DNA from: Bacillus sp. FJAT-26390
GTDB lineage: Bacteria > Bacillota > Bacilli > Paenibacillales > Paenibacillaceae
Length of the DNA stretch: 64,000 bases
Assembly (NCBI RefSeq): GCF_001682865.1
Contig: NZ_MAQX01000022.1
Location: 731,639-795,638, forward strand
Direction of reading: 5' to 3'
Of the stretch, positions 1-9,690 are shown one piece after another. The position numbers and the translations under genes were made by a program. The notes beneath the pieces are model-generated. The model was not told where the DNA came from and ran no database searches. It saw only the letters and a program-made list of their open reading frames with translations. The number at the start of each line of letters is the position of its first letter. Position 1 is the stretch's first letter.

Positions 1-2300
1 CTGTACCCAACTTGGTCAGCGGCAGATAAGACAGCCTTAGCAACAACTGTGCAAGCGGGAATTCCAGTTGGAGGCTATGCGGACAAAGCGGCTGTGCAAG
101 CAGCATTCGATGCAGCGGTGACGGCACGGACAGCTGTAGCTGATGTGAATATTGCGGTGAATGCGGCGGCAACGCAAACGGCGCTGGAAGCAGGTTCATT
201 GGCTTTGGATCTGACAGCTTATAATTTGCTGCATACGGCAGATAAAGTGCTTGTCGCAAGCCATGTGTTGAGCCATCGCCCTGTTAACGGCTTTGTAGAT
301 AAAGCTGCAATTCAATTGGCGCTGGATAGCGCGATCTCCGCTGACGCACCGATGGCTGCTGTGAATAATGCGGTCGATGCAACGGCAATGGAAACGGCTC
401 TAGAAAATGTGGCGCTCGGACTTACACTTGGCGTATATAGCAGTTGGTCTGCAGCAGACCAAGCGGCGGTTTCAGCGCAAGTATTTGCTGGTGTCCCAGG
501 AGTTGGATATGCCAACCTGGCAGCTATACAAGCGGCATTCGATGCGGCGGTAACGGCACGTACAGCAGTAGCCGATGTGAATATTGCGGCGAATGCGGCA
601 GCAACGCAAACGGCATTGGAAGCCGGTTCGCTTTCGCTGAACCTCGGCGCCGTATACCCGACCTGGACAGCGGCGGATAAGACAGCAGTCGCAACGGCCG
701 TACATGCTGGTATTCCAGTTGGAGGCTATGCGGACAAAGCAGCGGTACAAGCGGCATTCGATGCGGAGGTAACGGCACGTACAGCAGTGGCTGATGTGAA
801 TATTGCGGTGAATGCGGGGGCAACGCAAACGGCGCTTGAAGCCGGCTCGCTTTCACTAAACCTGGGTGCATTGTACCCGACTTGGACAACGGCGGATAAA
901 ACAGCTGTAGCGGCGGCCGTGCACGCAGGCATTCCGGTAGGCGGCTATGCGGACAAAGCGGCAGTCCAAGCGGCATTCGATGCGGCAGTAACGGCACGGA
1001 CTGCAGTGGCCGATGTGAATATTGCAGCGGATGCAGCAGCAACGCAAACGGCGCTTGAAGCCGGCTCGCTTACCCTGACATTGGGCATATACTCGACTTG
1101 GGCAACGGCGGATAAGACAGCGGTAGCTGCGGCAGTTTATGCGGGAATTCCGGTAGGCGGCTATGCGGACAAAGCGGCGGTACAAGCAGCGTTCGATGCG
1201 GCGATAGCAGCACGGACAGCAGTAGCTGATGTGAATATTGCAGCTAATGCGTCGGAAACGCAAACGGCGTTGGAGGCCGGTTCGCTTTCGCTGAACCTCG
1301 GCGCAGTGTACCCGACATGGACAGCGGCAGATAAGACAGCAGTAGCGGCGGATGTGCTTGCGGGAATTCCAGTCGGAGGCTATGCGGACAAAGCGGCTGT
1401 GCAAGCGGCATTTGATGCAGCGGTGACGGCACGTACAGCAGTGGCTGATGTGAACATTGCGGTGAATGCTGGGGCAACGCAAACAGCGCTGGAAGCCGGC
1501 TCGCTTTCACTGAACCTGGGTGGGTTATACCCGACTTGGACAGCGGCGGATAAGACAGCGGTAGCTGCGTCCGTGCTAGCAGCACTTCCAGTTGGAGGTT
1601 ATTCCGACAAAGCGGCATTACAAGCGGCATTCGACACGGCGGTAACGGCGCGGACAGCTGTAGCCGATGTGAATATTGCAGTGGATGCAGCGGCAACGCA
1701 AACGGCGCTTGAAGCCGGCTCGCTCTCCTTGACGCTAGGCGTATACCAGACTTGGGCAACAGCGGATAAAGCAGCAGTAGCTGCGGCAGTTTATGCGGGA
1801 ATTCCAGTAGGAGGCTTTGCAGATAAAGCGGCGGTACAAGCAGCGTTCGATGCGGCTGTAACGGCACGAACAGCAGTAGCCGATGTGAATATTGCTGCAA
1901 ATGCGGCAGCAACGCAAACAGCACTGGAAGCGGGATCGCTCTCTCTGACGCTTGGAATTTACTCAACTTGGACAGCGGCGGATAAGGCAGCCGTAGCAAC
2001 GGCCGTGCAATCGGGAATTCCAGTTGGAGGTTATGCTGACCAAACGGCCGTGCAAGCGGCATTTGATGCAGCAGTGACAGCGCGTACGCCAGCAGCTAAT
2101 GTGAACGTAGCGGTTAGTGCAGCAGCAATGAAAACGGCGCTTGAAGCTGGCCTGCTCGGACTAGATTTGACTGTTTACAACATATTGGGCAATGCGGATA
2201 AGCTGGCTACCTCAAGCAAAGTATTGGAAGCTCGTCCGGGTACAGGCTATGTGGACATAGCGGCCATTCAGACAGCACTAGACAATGGATTAGAAGCCGG
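1..2300 (+). repeat. Eleven tandem ~216-219 bp coding repeats
   Basis: Units begin near 4, 218, 430, 648, 868, 1084, 1304, 1523, 1739, 1955 and 2171, each at the codons for the Y-x-x-W (or Y-x-x-L) motif. Units 2, 3 and 11 are the most diverged; the others are very close to each other and differ mostly at third codon positions and in a few alanine/asparagine choices. All unit lengths keep the frame. The array may extend left of the window. Confidence 0.85.
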
Positions 2301-5300
2301 CTCGTTAAACCGTGATACAGCTTCGCTAGAAATTCAATTTAAACCAGGAGATGCTGCCAGCCATGTAACTGATCAGCTAACGCTTCCTATATTGGGAGTC
2401 GAAGGATCGGCAGTTTCTTGGAGCTCTGATTTACTGGAGGTTGACGTTTCTAACGGTAACGTTACTCGGCCAGCTTACTTGACAGGTGATTTGACTGCCA
2501 CCTTGACAGCCACTTTGACTCGAAATGGCAGCACGAAGACGAAAGAGTTTGTTGTCAAACTGATCAAACTGGCAATCACAGATAGTGAGTCCGTTTCAGT
2601 TGATAAAACAGCGCTTGGCATCGTGTATGCCGGTGCTGATCATGCAGCCAACGTGTCGCAAAACTTGACGCTTCCAACAACAGGTGCAAATGGAACTACG
2701 ATAACATGGGCATCTGACAATTTGGCTGTCGATGTGGCTGTTAATGCAGGAATAGGTACAGTAATTCGCCCGTTGAAAACATCTAACGATGCCATTGTTA
2801 CTCTGACAGCTACCATTACAAAGAATGGTGTGCAAGAAACCAAAGAGTTTGTAGTGAACATTCTCAAACAAACGACGTTCAACGATGCGGAGTCCGTTGC
2901 GGCAGACAAAGTGGCGCTGGGTATCGGTTATACCGGTGTCGATAAAGCCGTCAGTGTAACGCAGAACTTAACTTTGCTGGGAACGGGTGCGAATGGGGCG
3001 AATATTACATGGTCGTCCAGCAACACGGATGTCGTTGAAATAAACGGAACTGTAAAACGTCCGTTGAAGACATCCAGTGATGCCATCGTGACGCTAACAG
3101 CTACAATTACGAAGAACGGTGTACAGGATACGAAAACATTTGATGTGATTGTGCTTAAGCAAACGACGTTCAATGATACCGAATCGGTGGAAGCGGACAA
3201 AGCGGCATTGGCTATCGGATATGGCGGAGTCGATAAAGCCGTCAGTGTAACGCAGGACCTGACATTGCCGACAACGGGTGCGAATGGGGCGAATATTACA
3301 TGGTCGTCCAGCAGTCCGCTCGTCATTGCTACGAACGGAAATGTAACCCGCCCGGCGAAAACATCGAGCGATGCCATCGTGACGCTGACAGCTACGATCA
3401 CGAAGAACGGCGAGCAGGATACAAAAACATTTGACGTGACAGTCATTAAAGAAACGACGTTTAACAAAGCGGAATCCGTAGCGGCAGACAAAGCTGCACT
3501 GTCTATCGGATATGGCGGGGTCGATAAAGCTGTCAGTGTAACGGAGAACGTGTCATTGCCGACATCGGGTGCGAATGGAACGCTTATTTCATGGTCGTCC
3601 AGCGACACAGATATCGTTGCAACGAACGGAACTGTGAAACGTCCACTGAAGACATCCAGCGATGCCATCGTGACGCTGACAGCTACGATCACGAAGAACG
3701 GCGAGCAGGATACAAAAACATTTGACGTGACAGTCATTAAAGAAACGACGTTTAACAAAGCGGAATCCGTGGCGGCAGACAAAGCGGAACTCGGTATCGG
3801 TTATGGCGGCAGCGATAAAGCCGTCAGCGTAACGCAGGACCTGACATTGCCGACAACGGGTGCGAATGGGGCTAATATTACTTGGTCGTCAAGCAACACG
3901 AGCGTCGTAGCTACAAACGGTAATGTGAGCCGTCCGGCGAAGACATCCAGCGATGCCATCGTGACGCTGACAGCTACGATTACGAAGAACGGTGTACAGG
4001 ATACAAAAACATTTGATGTTACGGTTCTTAAAGTAACGTCGTTTAACGACGCGGAATCCGTAGCGGCAGACAAAGCGGAACTCGGTATCGGTTATGGCGG
4101 CAGCGATAAAGCCGTCAGCGTAACGCAGGACCTGACATTGCCTACAATTGGTGCGAATGGGGCGAATATTACATGGTCGTCCAGCAACACGGTTATCGTT
4201 GACACGGATGGCAAAGTAGCACGTCCTGCGAAGACATCCAGTGATACCATCGTGACGCTGACAGCTACGATTACGAAGAACGGTGTACAGGATACAAAAA
4301 CATTTGATGTGACAGTTCTTAAGCTAACGTCCTTCAATGACGTGGAATCCGTAGCGGCAGACAAAGCGGAACTCGTTATCGGTTACGGCGGCAGCGATAA
4401 AGCCGTCAGTGTAACCCAGGACTTGACATTGCCGACAACGGGAGCAAATGGAGCGATTATTACATGGTCGTCGAGCAACACGGCCGTTGTAGCTACAAAC
4501 GGTAACGTAAGCCGTCCTGCGAAGACATCGAGCGATGCCATCGTGACGCTGACAGCTACGATTACGAAGAACGGCCAGCAGGATACGAAAACATTCAATG
4601 TTAATGTGCTTAAGCTAACGTCCTTCAATGACGTGGAATCCGTAGCGGCAGACAAAGCTGGACTCGGTATCGTTTATGGCGGCAGTGATAAAGCTGTCAG
4701 TGTAACCCAGGACTTGACATTGCCGACAACAGGAGCAAATGGAGCGATTATTACATGGTCGTCCAGCAGCCCGCTTGTCGTAGCCACGAACGGAAAAGTG
4801 ACGCGTCCGGCGAAGACATCCAGCGATACCATCGTGACGCTGACCGCTACGATTACGAAGAACGGTGCACAAGATAAGAAAGTGTTTGATGTGACGGTTA
4901 TTAAAGAAACGTCGTTTAACGACGCGGAATCCGTAGCGGCAGACAAAGCGGAACTCGGTATCGGTTATGGCGGCAGCGATAAAGCCGTCAGCGTAACGCA
5001 GGACCTGACATTGCCTACAATTGGTGCGAATGGGGCGAATATTACATGGTCGTCCAGCAACACGGTTATCGTTGACACGGATGGCAAAGTAGCACGTCCT
5101 GCGAAGACATCCAGTGATACCATCGTGACGCTGACAGCTACGATTACGAAGAACGGTGTACAGGATACAAAAACATTTGATGTGACAGTTCTTAAGCTAA
5201 CGTCCTTCAATGACGTGGAATCCGTAGCGGCAGACAAAGCGGAACTCGTTATCGGTTACGGCGGCAGCGATAAAGCCGTCAGTGTAACCCAGGACTTGAC

Positions 5301-6669
5301 ATTGCCGACAACGGGAGCAAATGGAGCGATTATTACATGGTCGTCGAGCAACACGGCCGTTGTAGCTACAAACGGTAACGTAAGCCGTCCTGCGAAGACA
5401 TCGAGCGATGCCATCGTGACGCTGACAGCTACGATTACGAAGAACGGCCAGCAGGATACGAAAACATTCAATGTTAATGTGCTTAAGCTAACGTCCTTCA
5501 ATGACGTGGAATCCGTAGCGGCAGACAAAGCTGGACTCGGTATCGTTTATGGCGGCAGTGATAAAGCTGTCAGTGTAACCCAGGACTTGACATTGCCGAC
5601 AACAGGAGCAAATGGAGCGATTATTACATGGTCGTCCAGCAGCCCGCTTGTCGTAGCCACGAACGGAAAAGTGACGCGTCCGGCGAAGACATCCAGCGAT
5701 ACCATCGTGACGCTGACCGCTACGATTACGAAGAACGGTGCACAAGATAAGAAAGTGTTTGATGTGACGGTTATTAAAGAAACGTCGTTTAACGACGCGG
5801 AATCCGTAGCGGCTGACAAAGCAGCGCTTGGCATTGTATATTCAGGCGTTGATACGGCAACTAACGTGACGCAAAAATTGACGCTCCCATTAACGGGAAC
5901 GAATGGTACAACCATCACTTGGTCGTCTGGCAACACAGCCGTTATTGCAGCAAACGGAACCGTGAATCGTCCGGCTAATGCTTTCGGTGACGCTTCCGTT
6001 ACTTTAACGGCTACCATTACGAAGAACGGCACTACGGAACAGAGAACATTTAATTTAACCGTACTGAAGAACGTTCTAACATCGGCTCCAATCGGATCGG
6101 ACATCATGGTTACAAACAACGTCACGGGTCAAGATGACTTAATACTCGTGAGCAATCTCCAAGCTGGGGATATCGTGAAAGTTTACAGCTCTACGGGTAA
6201 CTTGCTCAAAACGGCTACTGTAGCAAGCGGCGCAACATCTGCCAGCTTGCAGATTACGCAGCTTGGCGCTGCGGCTGGAACTGTGAAAATTACAGTAACC
6301 CGCGCCGGCTTTGAGGAAAGCGCTAAGGTCATTGCAGCATTTGCAGCAGAAAATGCCAAGCCGTACGTTATTTCCGGTACTGGACTGGATACGAAAAATG
6401 GTATTGAAGCCAAGGTGACTGTAACACCAACCGAAGGACTAACGTATTCCGGTTCCAAATACGTCATTTTCGAACTTATGAATGGAGATACTCCTGTAAG
6501 CATCATAGCGTTAGAGTATGATGGCAAATCCGCTTCAACCTTGACCGCACAATTCAATACCGCATTTACAAAAGATCATAAGGTCAATGTACTGATTATG
6601 GATCAAATTAACACGGCTACAGATAATGTCGGTACACCGCTGGCTGACAAAATCGTTCTAAGCAAGTAA
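1..6669 (+). CDS. Giant repetitive surface protein with Ig-like domains (5' truncated)
   Basis: The reading frame is already open at base 1, so only the C-terminal 2222 codons are visible. Bases 1-2300 encode eleven tandem units of about 72-73 residues, each with a Y-x-x-W...ADK opening, a VGGYADKAAVQAAFD core and a TQTALEAGS end. Bases 2300-6070 encode thirteen Ig-like domains of about 97 residues with the core ITWSSSN...V...NG...RP and a TLTATITKNG strand; they resemble the 'atrophied bacterial Ig' family. The last 200 residues are non-repetitive, with a beta-rich NNVTGQDD segment, and end in ADKIVLSK. No SLH domain, LPXTG motif or membrane anchor is visible at the C-terminus, so anchoring may use the unseen N-terminus or the SLH protein encoded just downstream. 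An extracellular adhesin or cell-surface role is inferred from the architecture; the ligand is unknown. Confidence 0.85.
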   Translation: MYPTWSAADKTALATTVQAGIPVGGYADKAAVQAAFDAAVTARTAVADVNIAVNAAATQTALEAGSLALDLTAYNLLHTADKVLVASHVLSHRPVNGFVDKAAIQLALDSAISADAPMAAVNNAVDATAMETALENVALGLTLGVYSSWSAADQAAVSAQVFAGVPGVGYANLAAIQAAFDAAVTARTAVADVNIAANAAATQTALEAGSLSLNLGAVYPTWTAADKTAVATAVHAGIPVGGYADKAAVQAAFDAEVTARTAVADVNIAVNAGATQTALEAGSLSLNLGALYPTWTTADKTAVAAAVHAGIPVGGYADKAAVQAAFDAAVTARTAVADVNIAADAAATQTALEAGSLTLTLGIYSTWATADKTAVAAAVYAGIPVGGYADKAAVQAAFDAAIAARTAVADVNIAANASETQTALEAGSLSLNLGAVYPTWTAADKTAVAADVLAGIPVGGYADKAAVQAAFDAAVTARTAVADVNIAVNAGATQTALEAGSLSLNLGGLYPTWTAADKTAVAASVLAALPVGGYSDKAALQAAFDTAVTARTAVADVNIAVDAAATQTALEAGSLSLTLGVYQTWATADKAAVAAAVYAGIPVGGFADKAAVQAAFDAAVTARTAVADVNIAANAAATQTALEAGSLSLTLGIYSTWTAADKAAVATAVQSGIPVGGYADQTAVQAAFDAAVTARTPAANVNVAVSAAAMKTALEAGLLGLDLTVYNILGNADKLATSSKVLEARPGTGYVDIAAIQTALDNGLEAGSLNRDTASLEIQFKPGDAASHVTDQLTLPILGVEGSAVSWSSDLLEVDVSNGNVTRPAYLTGDLTATLTATLTRNGSTKTKEFVVKLIKLAITDSESVSVDKTALGIVYAGADHAANVSQNLTLPTTGANGTTITWASDNLAVDVAVNAGIGTVIRPLKTSNDAIVTLTATITKNGVQETKEFVVNILKQTTFNDAESVAADKVALGIGYTGVDKAVSVTQNLTLLGTGANGANITWSSSNTDVVEINGTVKRPLKTSSDAIVTLTATITKNGVQDTKTFDVIVLKQTTFNDTESVEADKAALAIGYGGVDKAVSVTQDLTLPTTGANGANITWSSSSPLVIATNGNVTRPAKTSSDAIVTLTATITKNGEQDTKTFDVTVIKETTFNKAESVAADKAALSIGYGGVDKAVSVTENVSLPTSGANGTLISWSSSDTDIVATNGTVKRPLKTSSDAIVTLTATITKNGEQDTKTFDVTVIKETTFNKAESVAADKAELGIGYGGSDKAVSVTQDLTLPTTGANGANITWSSSNTSVVATNGNVSRPAKTSSDAIVTLTATITKNGVQDTKTFDVTVLKVTSFNDAESVAADKAELGIGYGGSDKAVSVTQDLTLPTIGANGANITWSSSNTVIVDTDGKVARPAKTSSDTIVTLTATITKNGVQDTKTFDVTVLKLTSFNDVESVAADKAELVIGYGGSDKAVSVTQDLTLPTTGANGAIITWSSSNTAVVATNGNVSRPAKTSSDAIVTLTATITKNGQQDTKTFNVNVLKLTSFNDVESVAADKAGLGIVYGGSDKAVSVTQDLTLPTTGANGAIITWSSSSPLVVATNGKVTRPAKTSSDTIVTLTATITKNGAQDKKVFDVTVIKETSFNDAESVAADKAELGIGYGGSDKAVSVTQDLTLPTIGANGANITWSSSNTVIVDTDGKVARPAKTSSDTIVTLTATITKNGVQDTKTFDVTVLKLTSFNDVESVAADKAELVIGYGGSDKAVSVTQDLTLPTTGANGAIITWSSSNTAVVATNGNVSRPAKTSSDAIVTLTATITKNGQQDTKTFNVNVLKLTSFNDVESVAADKAGLGIVYGGSDKAVSVTQDLTLPTTGANGAIITWSSSSPLVVATNGKVTRPAKTSSDTIVTLTATITKNGAQDKKVFDVTVIKETSFNDAESVAADKAALGIVYSGVDTATNVTQKLTLPLTGTNGTTITWSSGNTAVIAANGTVNRPANAFGDASVTLTATITKNGTTEQRTFNLTVLKNVLTSAPIGSDIMVTNNVTGQDDLILVSNLQAGDIVKVYSSTGNLLKTATVASGATSASLQITQLGAAAGTVKITVTRAGFEESAKVIAAFAAENAKPYVISGTGLDTKNGIEAKVTVTPTEGLTYSGSKYVIFELMNGDTPVSIIALEYDGKSASTLTAQFNTAFTKDHKVNVLIMDQINTATDNVGTPLADKIVLSK
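4035..5780 (+). repeat. Perfect 873-bp tandem duplication (three Ig-like domains)
   Basis: The segment 4035-4907 is repeated at 4908-5780 with no difference that I can find by reading, and similarity continues past 5780 to a first mismatch near 5813. The unit is exactly three 291-bp Ig-domain repeats (domains 7-9 copied as 10-12), so the frame is kept. The neighbouring Ig repeats differ from each other at many silent sites, so this copy is recent, or is an assembly artefact. Confidence 0.9.
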
Positions 6670-6688
6670 AAGACAATCATTTTGAGAT

Positions 6689-6722
6689 GCAGCCAAGTTG
6701 CGGGATAACCAAATTTGGCTGC
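6689..6722 (+). other. Intergenic hairpin without a T-run
   Basis: GCAGCCAA at 6689-6696 pairs with TTGGCTGC at 6715-6722 around an 18-nt loop, between the giant repeat gene and the SLH gene. There is no downstream T-tract, so read-through or RNA processing between two co-transcribed genes is as likely as termination. It ends eight bases before the ribosome binding site of the SLH gene. Confidence 0.45.
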
Positions 6723-6744
6723 AACACATAGGAGTGAAACAACA

Positions 6745-8436
6745 GTGAATAAGAAATGGCTTGCCCTGATTATCATTGCCGCAATTTTGTGGGGCAACTT
6801 AGCCGGGGTGAACTCCGTACAAGCCGCAACTGCCCAAGTGACGGTTGACAGCATCGCTTCGGTAAAACCCGGTCAAGAAATTGTGATCAGCGGGACTGCT
6901 CTTTATCCTGAAGTCGTCGTAAAAGTAATTGACAATGCGAAGAACGTAGTTGAATTTATCGATACGGTACAGGTAACGAATGGTACCTACTCCGTCAAAT
7001 TCAAACTTTCGTCCGATGCTTCCGCCGGTAAACACCATGTAGTTGTAGGTATCGGTTCAAACGTTGCTAATCAGAACTTCGATGTTACAATCGTTTCGAC
7101 GCCGCCCGGCGGTCCTGGCGGTCCTGGTCCAGTTCCGGGTCCTATTGTAGTCGTGCCAACACCAACGACGTCTTCACCAAACCAAATCAATGCTCCTGCG
7201 GATGTTGTCAAAATCGAGCAGGTGACGGTAGACGGCAAAACGGTTGTGAAGGCGCAGCTGGACAAGAAGAAGCTGTCCGATTTTATCAACAAAGACGTTG
7301 CAGCATCTCCAGTTGAGAAGCAAACCGTCGTAGTGGACGTTGCCGGAAACGGGCAGCAAGTGGAAGTAAGTTTGACGCTGGGAATGTTTCAGTCATTGAA
7401 GGATAAGGCGAGCAACGCTTCCATTCAATTCAATACACAGGTTGGCCAAATATCTTTTCCAGTTCAAACATTGACAGAAAAGGCTGCTGAGCTCAATTTG
7501 AAGAGTGATTTTACGATTAAAATCATTATTTCTACGCCAGATGAAAAAACGACGCAAGGCATCAATGATATTTTTGCCAAATCGGGCGCGCAATCGTTAG
7601 CTGCTCCAGTTGATTTTATAATTGTGGCGGATTTGGAAGGAAAGGATGTGGAGCTAAACCAATTCAGCTCGTATACGGAGCATATTTTGACGATTCCTCA
7701 AGCGTCCGGGGATGACTTCAGTCATTATTCGGGTGTTTATTTCGATCCTTCGACGAATCAATTCTATCCGCTGCCAACGCTGTTCACAACGAACTCGAAT
7801 GGTGAAGTATTGTCGAGTATTCTTCGTAAAGGCAACTCGCTCTATTCCGTTGTTAAAAATGTGAAAACATTCAGCGACGTGCTCGGCACTTATGCACAGA
7901 AACCAGTGGAGACGCTGGCTTCCAAGTTCTTTATCTCCGGTTTTCCAGACGGGAAATTCCGTCCGAATCAAAAAGTTACTCGCGCAGAGTTTACGGCTAT
8001 GATTTCTCGTGCTTTGGGTGCTCTGCCTGAAACGGCGGGCAATCAAACGTTTAAAGATGTGCCGAAGAGCAGCTGGTATGCCGGCGTTGTCTCTACAGCT
8101 GTCAAAGCTGGGCTTGTCAGCGGGTATAAGGATAATACATTCCGTCCGGATCAACAGATCACGCGGCAGGAAATGGTCGTTATGATGTACAACGCTATGA
8201 AGCATGCAGGATATGTGAACAGCATGGCGGCAAGTGACAAAGATCAGTTATTGAATTCGTTTGTGGATCGCTCCTCTATTGCTGCTTGGGCGAAGGATGC
8301 GACAGCCATCGCGATTCAAGAGAAAATCGTCAACGGGCTTGAGGGCAATGCATTTGCCCCTTTGAAATCAGCAGATCGAGCGCAATCCGCCACCATTGTT
8401 TATCGCATGATGCAAACACTTAAATTCATTAATTAA
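6745..8436 (+). CDS. Secreted S-layer homology (SLH) domain protein
   Basis: The 563-residue protein starts at the GTG at 6745, which has GGAGTG eight bases upstream; an in-frame ATG at 6715 lacks a site. Residues 1-28 are a signal peptide with a likely cut after SVQA. Then come a beta-sandwich-like segment (about 30-115), a Gly/Pro linker (GGPGGPGPVPGP, about 118-135), a middle region of about 250 residues I do not recognise, and three C-terminal SLH domains. These carry the ISGFPDGKFRPNQKVTRAEF, VSGYKDNTFRPDQQITRQE and VNGLEGNAFAPLKSADRAQ motifs. SLH domains bind pyruvylated secondary cell-wall polymer, so this protein should sit non-covalently on the cell wall. It lies 75 bp downstream of the giant repeat gene and ends at a strong terminator, so the pair is probably one operon and could work as anchor plus adhesin. 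Confidence 0.9.
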   Translation: MNKKWLALIIIAAILWGNLAGVNSVQAATAQVTVDSIASVKPGQEIVISGTALYPEVVVKVIDNAKNVVEFIDTVQVTNGTYSVKFKLSSDASAGKHHVVVGIGSNVANQNFDVTIVSTPPGGPGGPGPVPGPIVVVPTPTTSSPNQINAPADVVKIEQVTVDGKTVVKAQLDKKKLSDFINKDVAASPVEKQTVVVDVAGNGQQVEVSLTLGMFQSLKDKASNASIQFNTQVGQISFPVQTLTEKAAELNLKSDFTIKIIISTPDEKTTQGINDIFAKSGAQSLAAPVDFIIVADLEGKDVELNQFSSYTEHILTIPQASGDDFSHYSGVYFDPSTNQFYPLPTLFTTNSNGEVLSSILRKGNSLYSVVKNVKTFSDVLGTYAQKPVETLASKFFISGFPDGKFRPNQKVTRAEFTAMISRALGALPETAGNQTFKDVPKSSWYAGVVSTAVKAGLVSGYKDNTFRPDQQITRQEMVVMMYNAMKHAGYVNSMAASDKDQLLNSFVDRSSIAAWAKDATAIAIQEKIVNGLEGNAFAPLKSADRAQSATIVYRMMQTLKFIN

Positions 8437-8461
8437 AGCCAAAAAGGTTCCACCAACTAAG

Positions 8462-8495
8462 AAAGTCCACGATTAAGCTCGTGGACTTTTTTATT
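8462..8495 (+). terminator. Rho-independent terminator after the SLH gene
   Basis: A perfect 11-bp stem (8462-8472 with 8479-8489) with a 6-nt loop is followed by a run of T. It closes the surface-protein operon. Confidence 0.9.
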
Positions 8496-8511
8496 AGAGG
8501 CGAGCCCGTGG

Positions 8512-8524
8512 GTTCAGTCTGAAC
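8512..8524. promoter_or_regulatory. Palindrome upstream of the ABC exporter
   Basis: GTTCAG-T-CTGAAC is a perfect odd-centred inverted repeat, about 135 bp before the exporter start. It could be an operator for a regulator of the exporter, but no regulator gene lies beside it and no promoter could be placed with confidence. Confidence 0.25.
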
Positions 8525-8658
8525 AGCTGCTGAACGGACGGAAGGGAACGGGTATGCCCTTTCCCTATAAGAGGGTAATTACATCGCAACACTCGTTTAA
8601 ATTCTGTTTAAAAACATGAGTTAGAATGACCATATCATCTGATATTGGAGGAATGGCA

Positions 8659-9690
8659 ATGGATTTTGCTCACAACAAGAAAAAAGAGCCAAACAATGGC
8701 GATTGGGCTATCGAAGCGCGCGGACTCGTTAAAGCTTTTGGCAGCTTTCGCGCGGTGGATGGCGTAGATTTGAACGTGCGCGCAGGCTCGATCTACGGCG
8801 TGCTTGGTCCAAATGGAGCGGGTAAGACGACTACGATTAGAATGCTGGCAACCTTGCTAAGGCCGGATGCGGGTTCGGCGCGAATCTTTGGACATGATGT
8901 GTTGAAGGAGGCGCAGATTGTCCGTCAACTGATCGGGGTGACCGGTCAGTATGCTTCGGTCGACGAGTCGCTTAGCGCTACCGAGAACCTGATCATTTTC
9001 TCACGGCTGCTAGGTCTGGGACGTGCAGAGGCGCGGAAAAAAGCAGGGGAGCTGCTTGAGGAATTTGGTTTGACGGAGGCGGCAAAACGGCCGCTCAAAA
9101 ATTTCTCCGGCGGCATGCGCCGTAGGCTCGATCTGGCAGCAAGCCTTATTGCACAGCCGCCGCTTCTTTTTCTGGATGAACCAACGACGGGGCTGGATCC
9201 GCGAACGCGCGCGCAGATGTGGGACACGATCCGCCGGTTGGTGAAGACGGGGTCAACTGTACTGCTAACAACGCAGTATCTCGAAGAGGCTGACCAACTT
9301 GCAGACCGGATTGCGGTTATCGATCATGGGCGAGTCGTCGCCGAGGGCACTTCGGATGAACTGAAAGCGTCAGTCGGTTCCTCGTCGCTGCATTTGAGAC
9401 TCCAAAATCCACAGGATATCGAGGCCGCCCGTAAAACAGTTGAACAGGTGCTTCGAATTCAGGCTAATGTGCTGGACGAAGAAGGGAAGCTTACTGCGCC
9501 GATTGTGAACGTTGACCGAGTCACAGATCTGCTTAACGCCCTCCGCGAAGCGGGAATTCACTTGACCGAGATGAGTGTGCAGAAGCCGACCCTCGATGAG
9601 GTGTTTCTAAACATTACAGGCACTGGTGTTAAGGAGGATGCGATACTGGCGTCTGATGAATCGAATCAGAAAGAGGTGGCTAGCGTATGA
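8659..9690 (+). CDS. ABC exporter ATP-binding protein, DrrA family
   Basis: This 343-residue ATPase is predicted to power a drug- or lipid-type exporter with the permease encoded next. Walker A (GPNGAGKTT) lies at about residues 50-58, the signature FSGGMRRRLDLA near 152, and Walker B LLFLDEPTTGLDP near 170. A C-terminal extension of about 100 residues is typical of daunorubicin-resistance (DrrA) ATPases. I chose ATG 8659 because GGAGG lies seven bases upstream; ATGs at 8626 and 8653 are poorer. The stop overlaps the permease start (ATGA), so translation is coupled. The substrate cannot be told from the sequence. Confidence 0.9.
   Translation: MDFAHNKKKEPNNGDWAIEARGLVKAFGSFRAVDGVDLNVRAGSIYGVLGPNGAGKTTTIRMLATLLRPDAGSARIFGHDVLKEAQIVRQLIGVTGQYASVDESLSATENLIIFSRLLGLGRAEARKKAGELLEEFGLTEAAKRPLKNFSGGMRRRLDLAASLIAQPPLLFLDEPTTGLDPRTRAQMWDTIRRLVKTGSTVLLTTQYLEEADQLADRIAVIDHGRVVAEGTSDELKASVGSSSLHLRLQNPQDIEAARKTVEQVLRIQANVLDEEGKLTAPIVNVDRVTDLLNALREAGIHLTEMSVQKPTLDEVFLNITGTGVKEDAILASDESNQKEVASV

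Noticed and set aside
2928..3782. A 284-codon minus-strand open frame, and similar ones at 3801, 4092, 4383, 4674, 4965 and 5256
   Set aside because: They are mirror images of the Ig-domain repeats, repeat every 291 bp, and have no ribosome sites. The plus-strand frame is clearly the coding one.
1..6070. Regular repeats that might look like a CRISPR array or satellite DNA
   Set aside because: Units are 216-219 or 291 bp, all in frame and translated as protein domains, and there are no short repeats with unique spacers.
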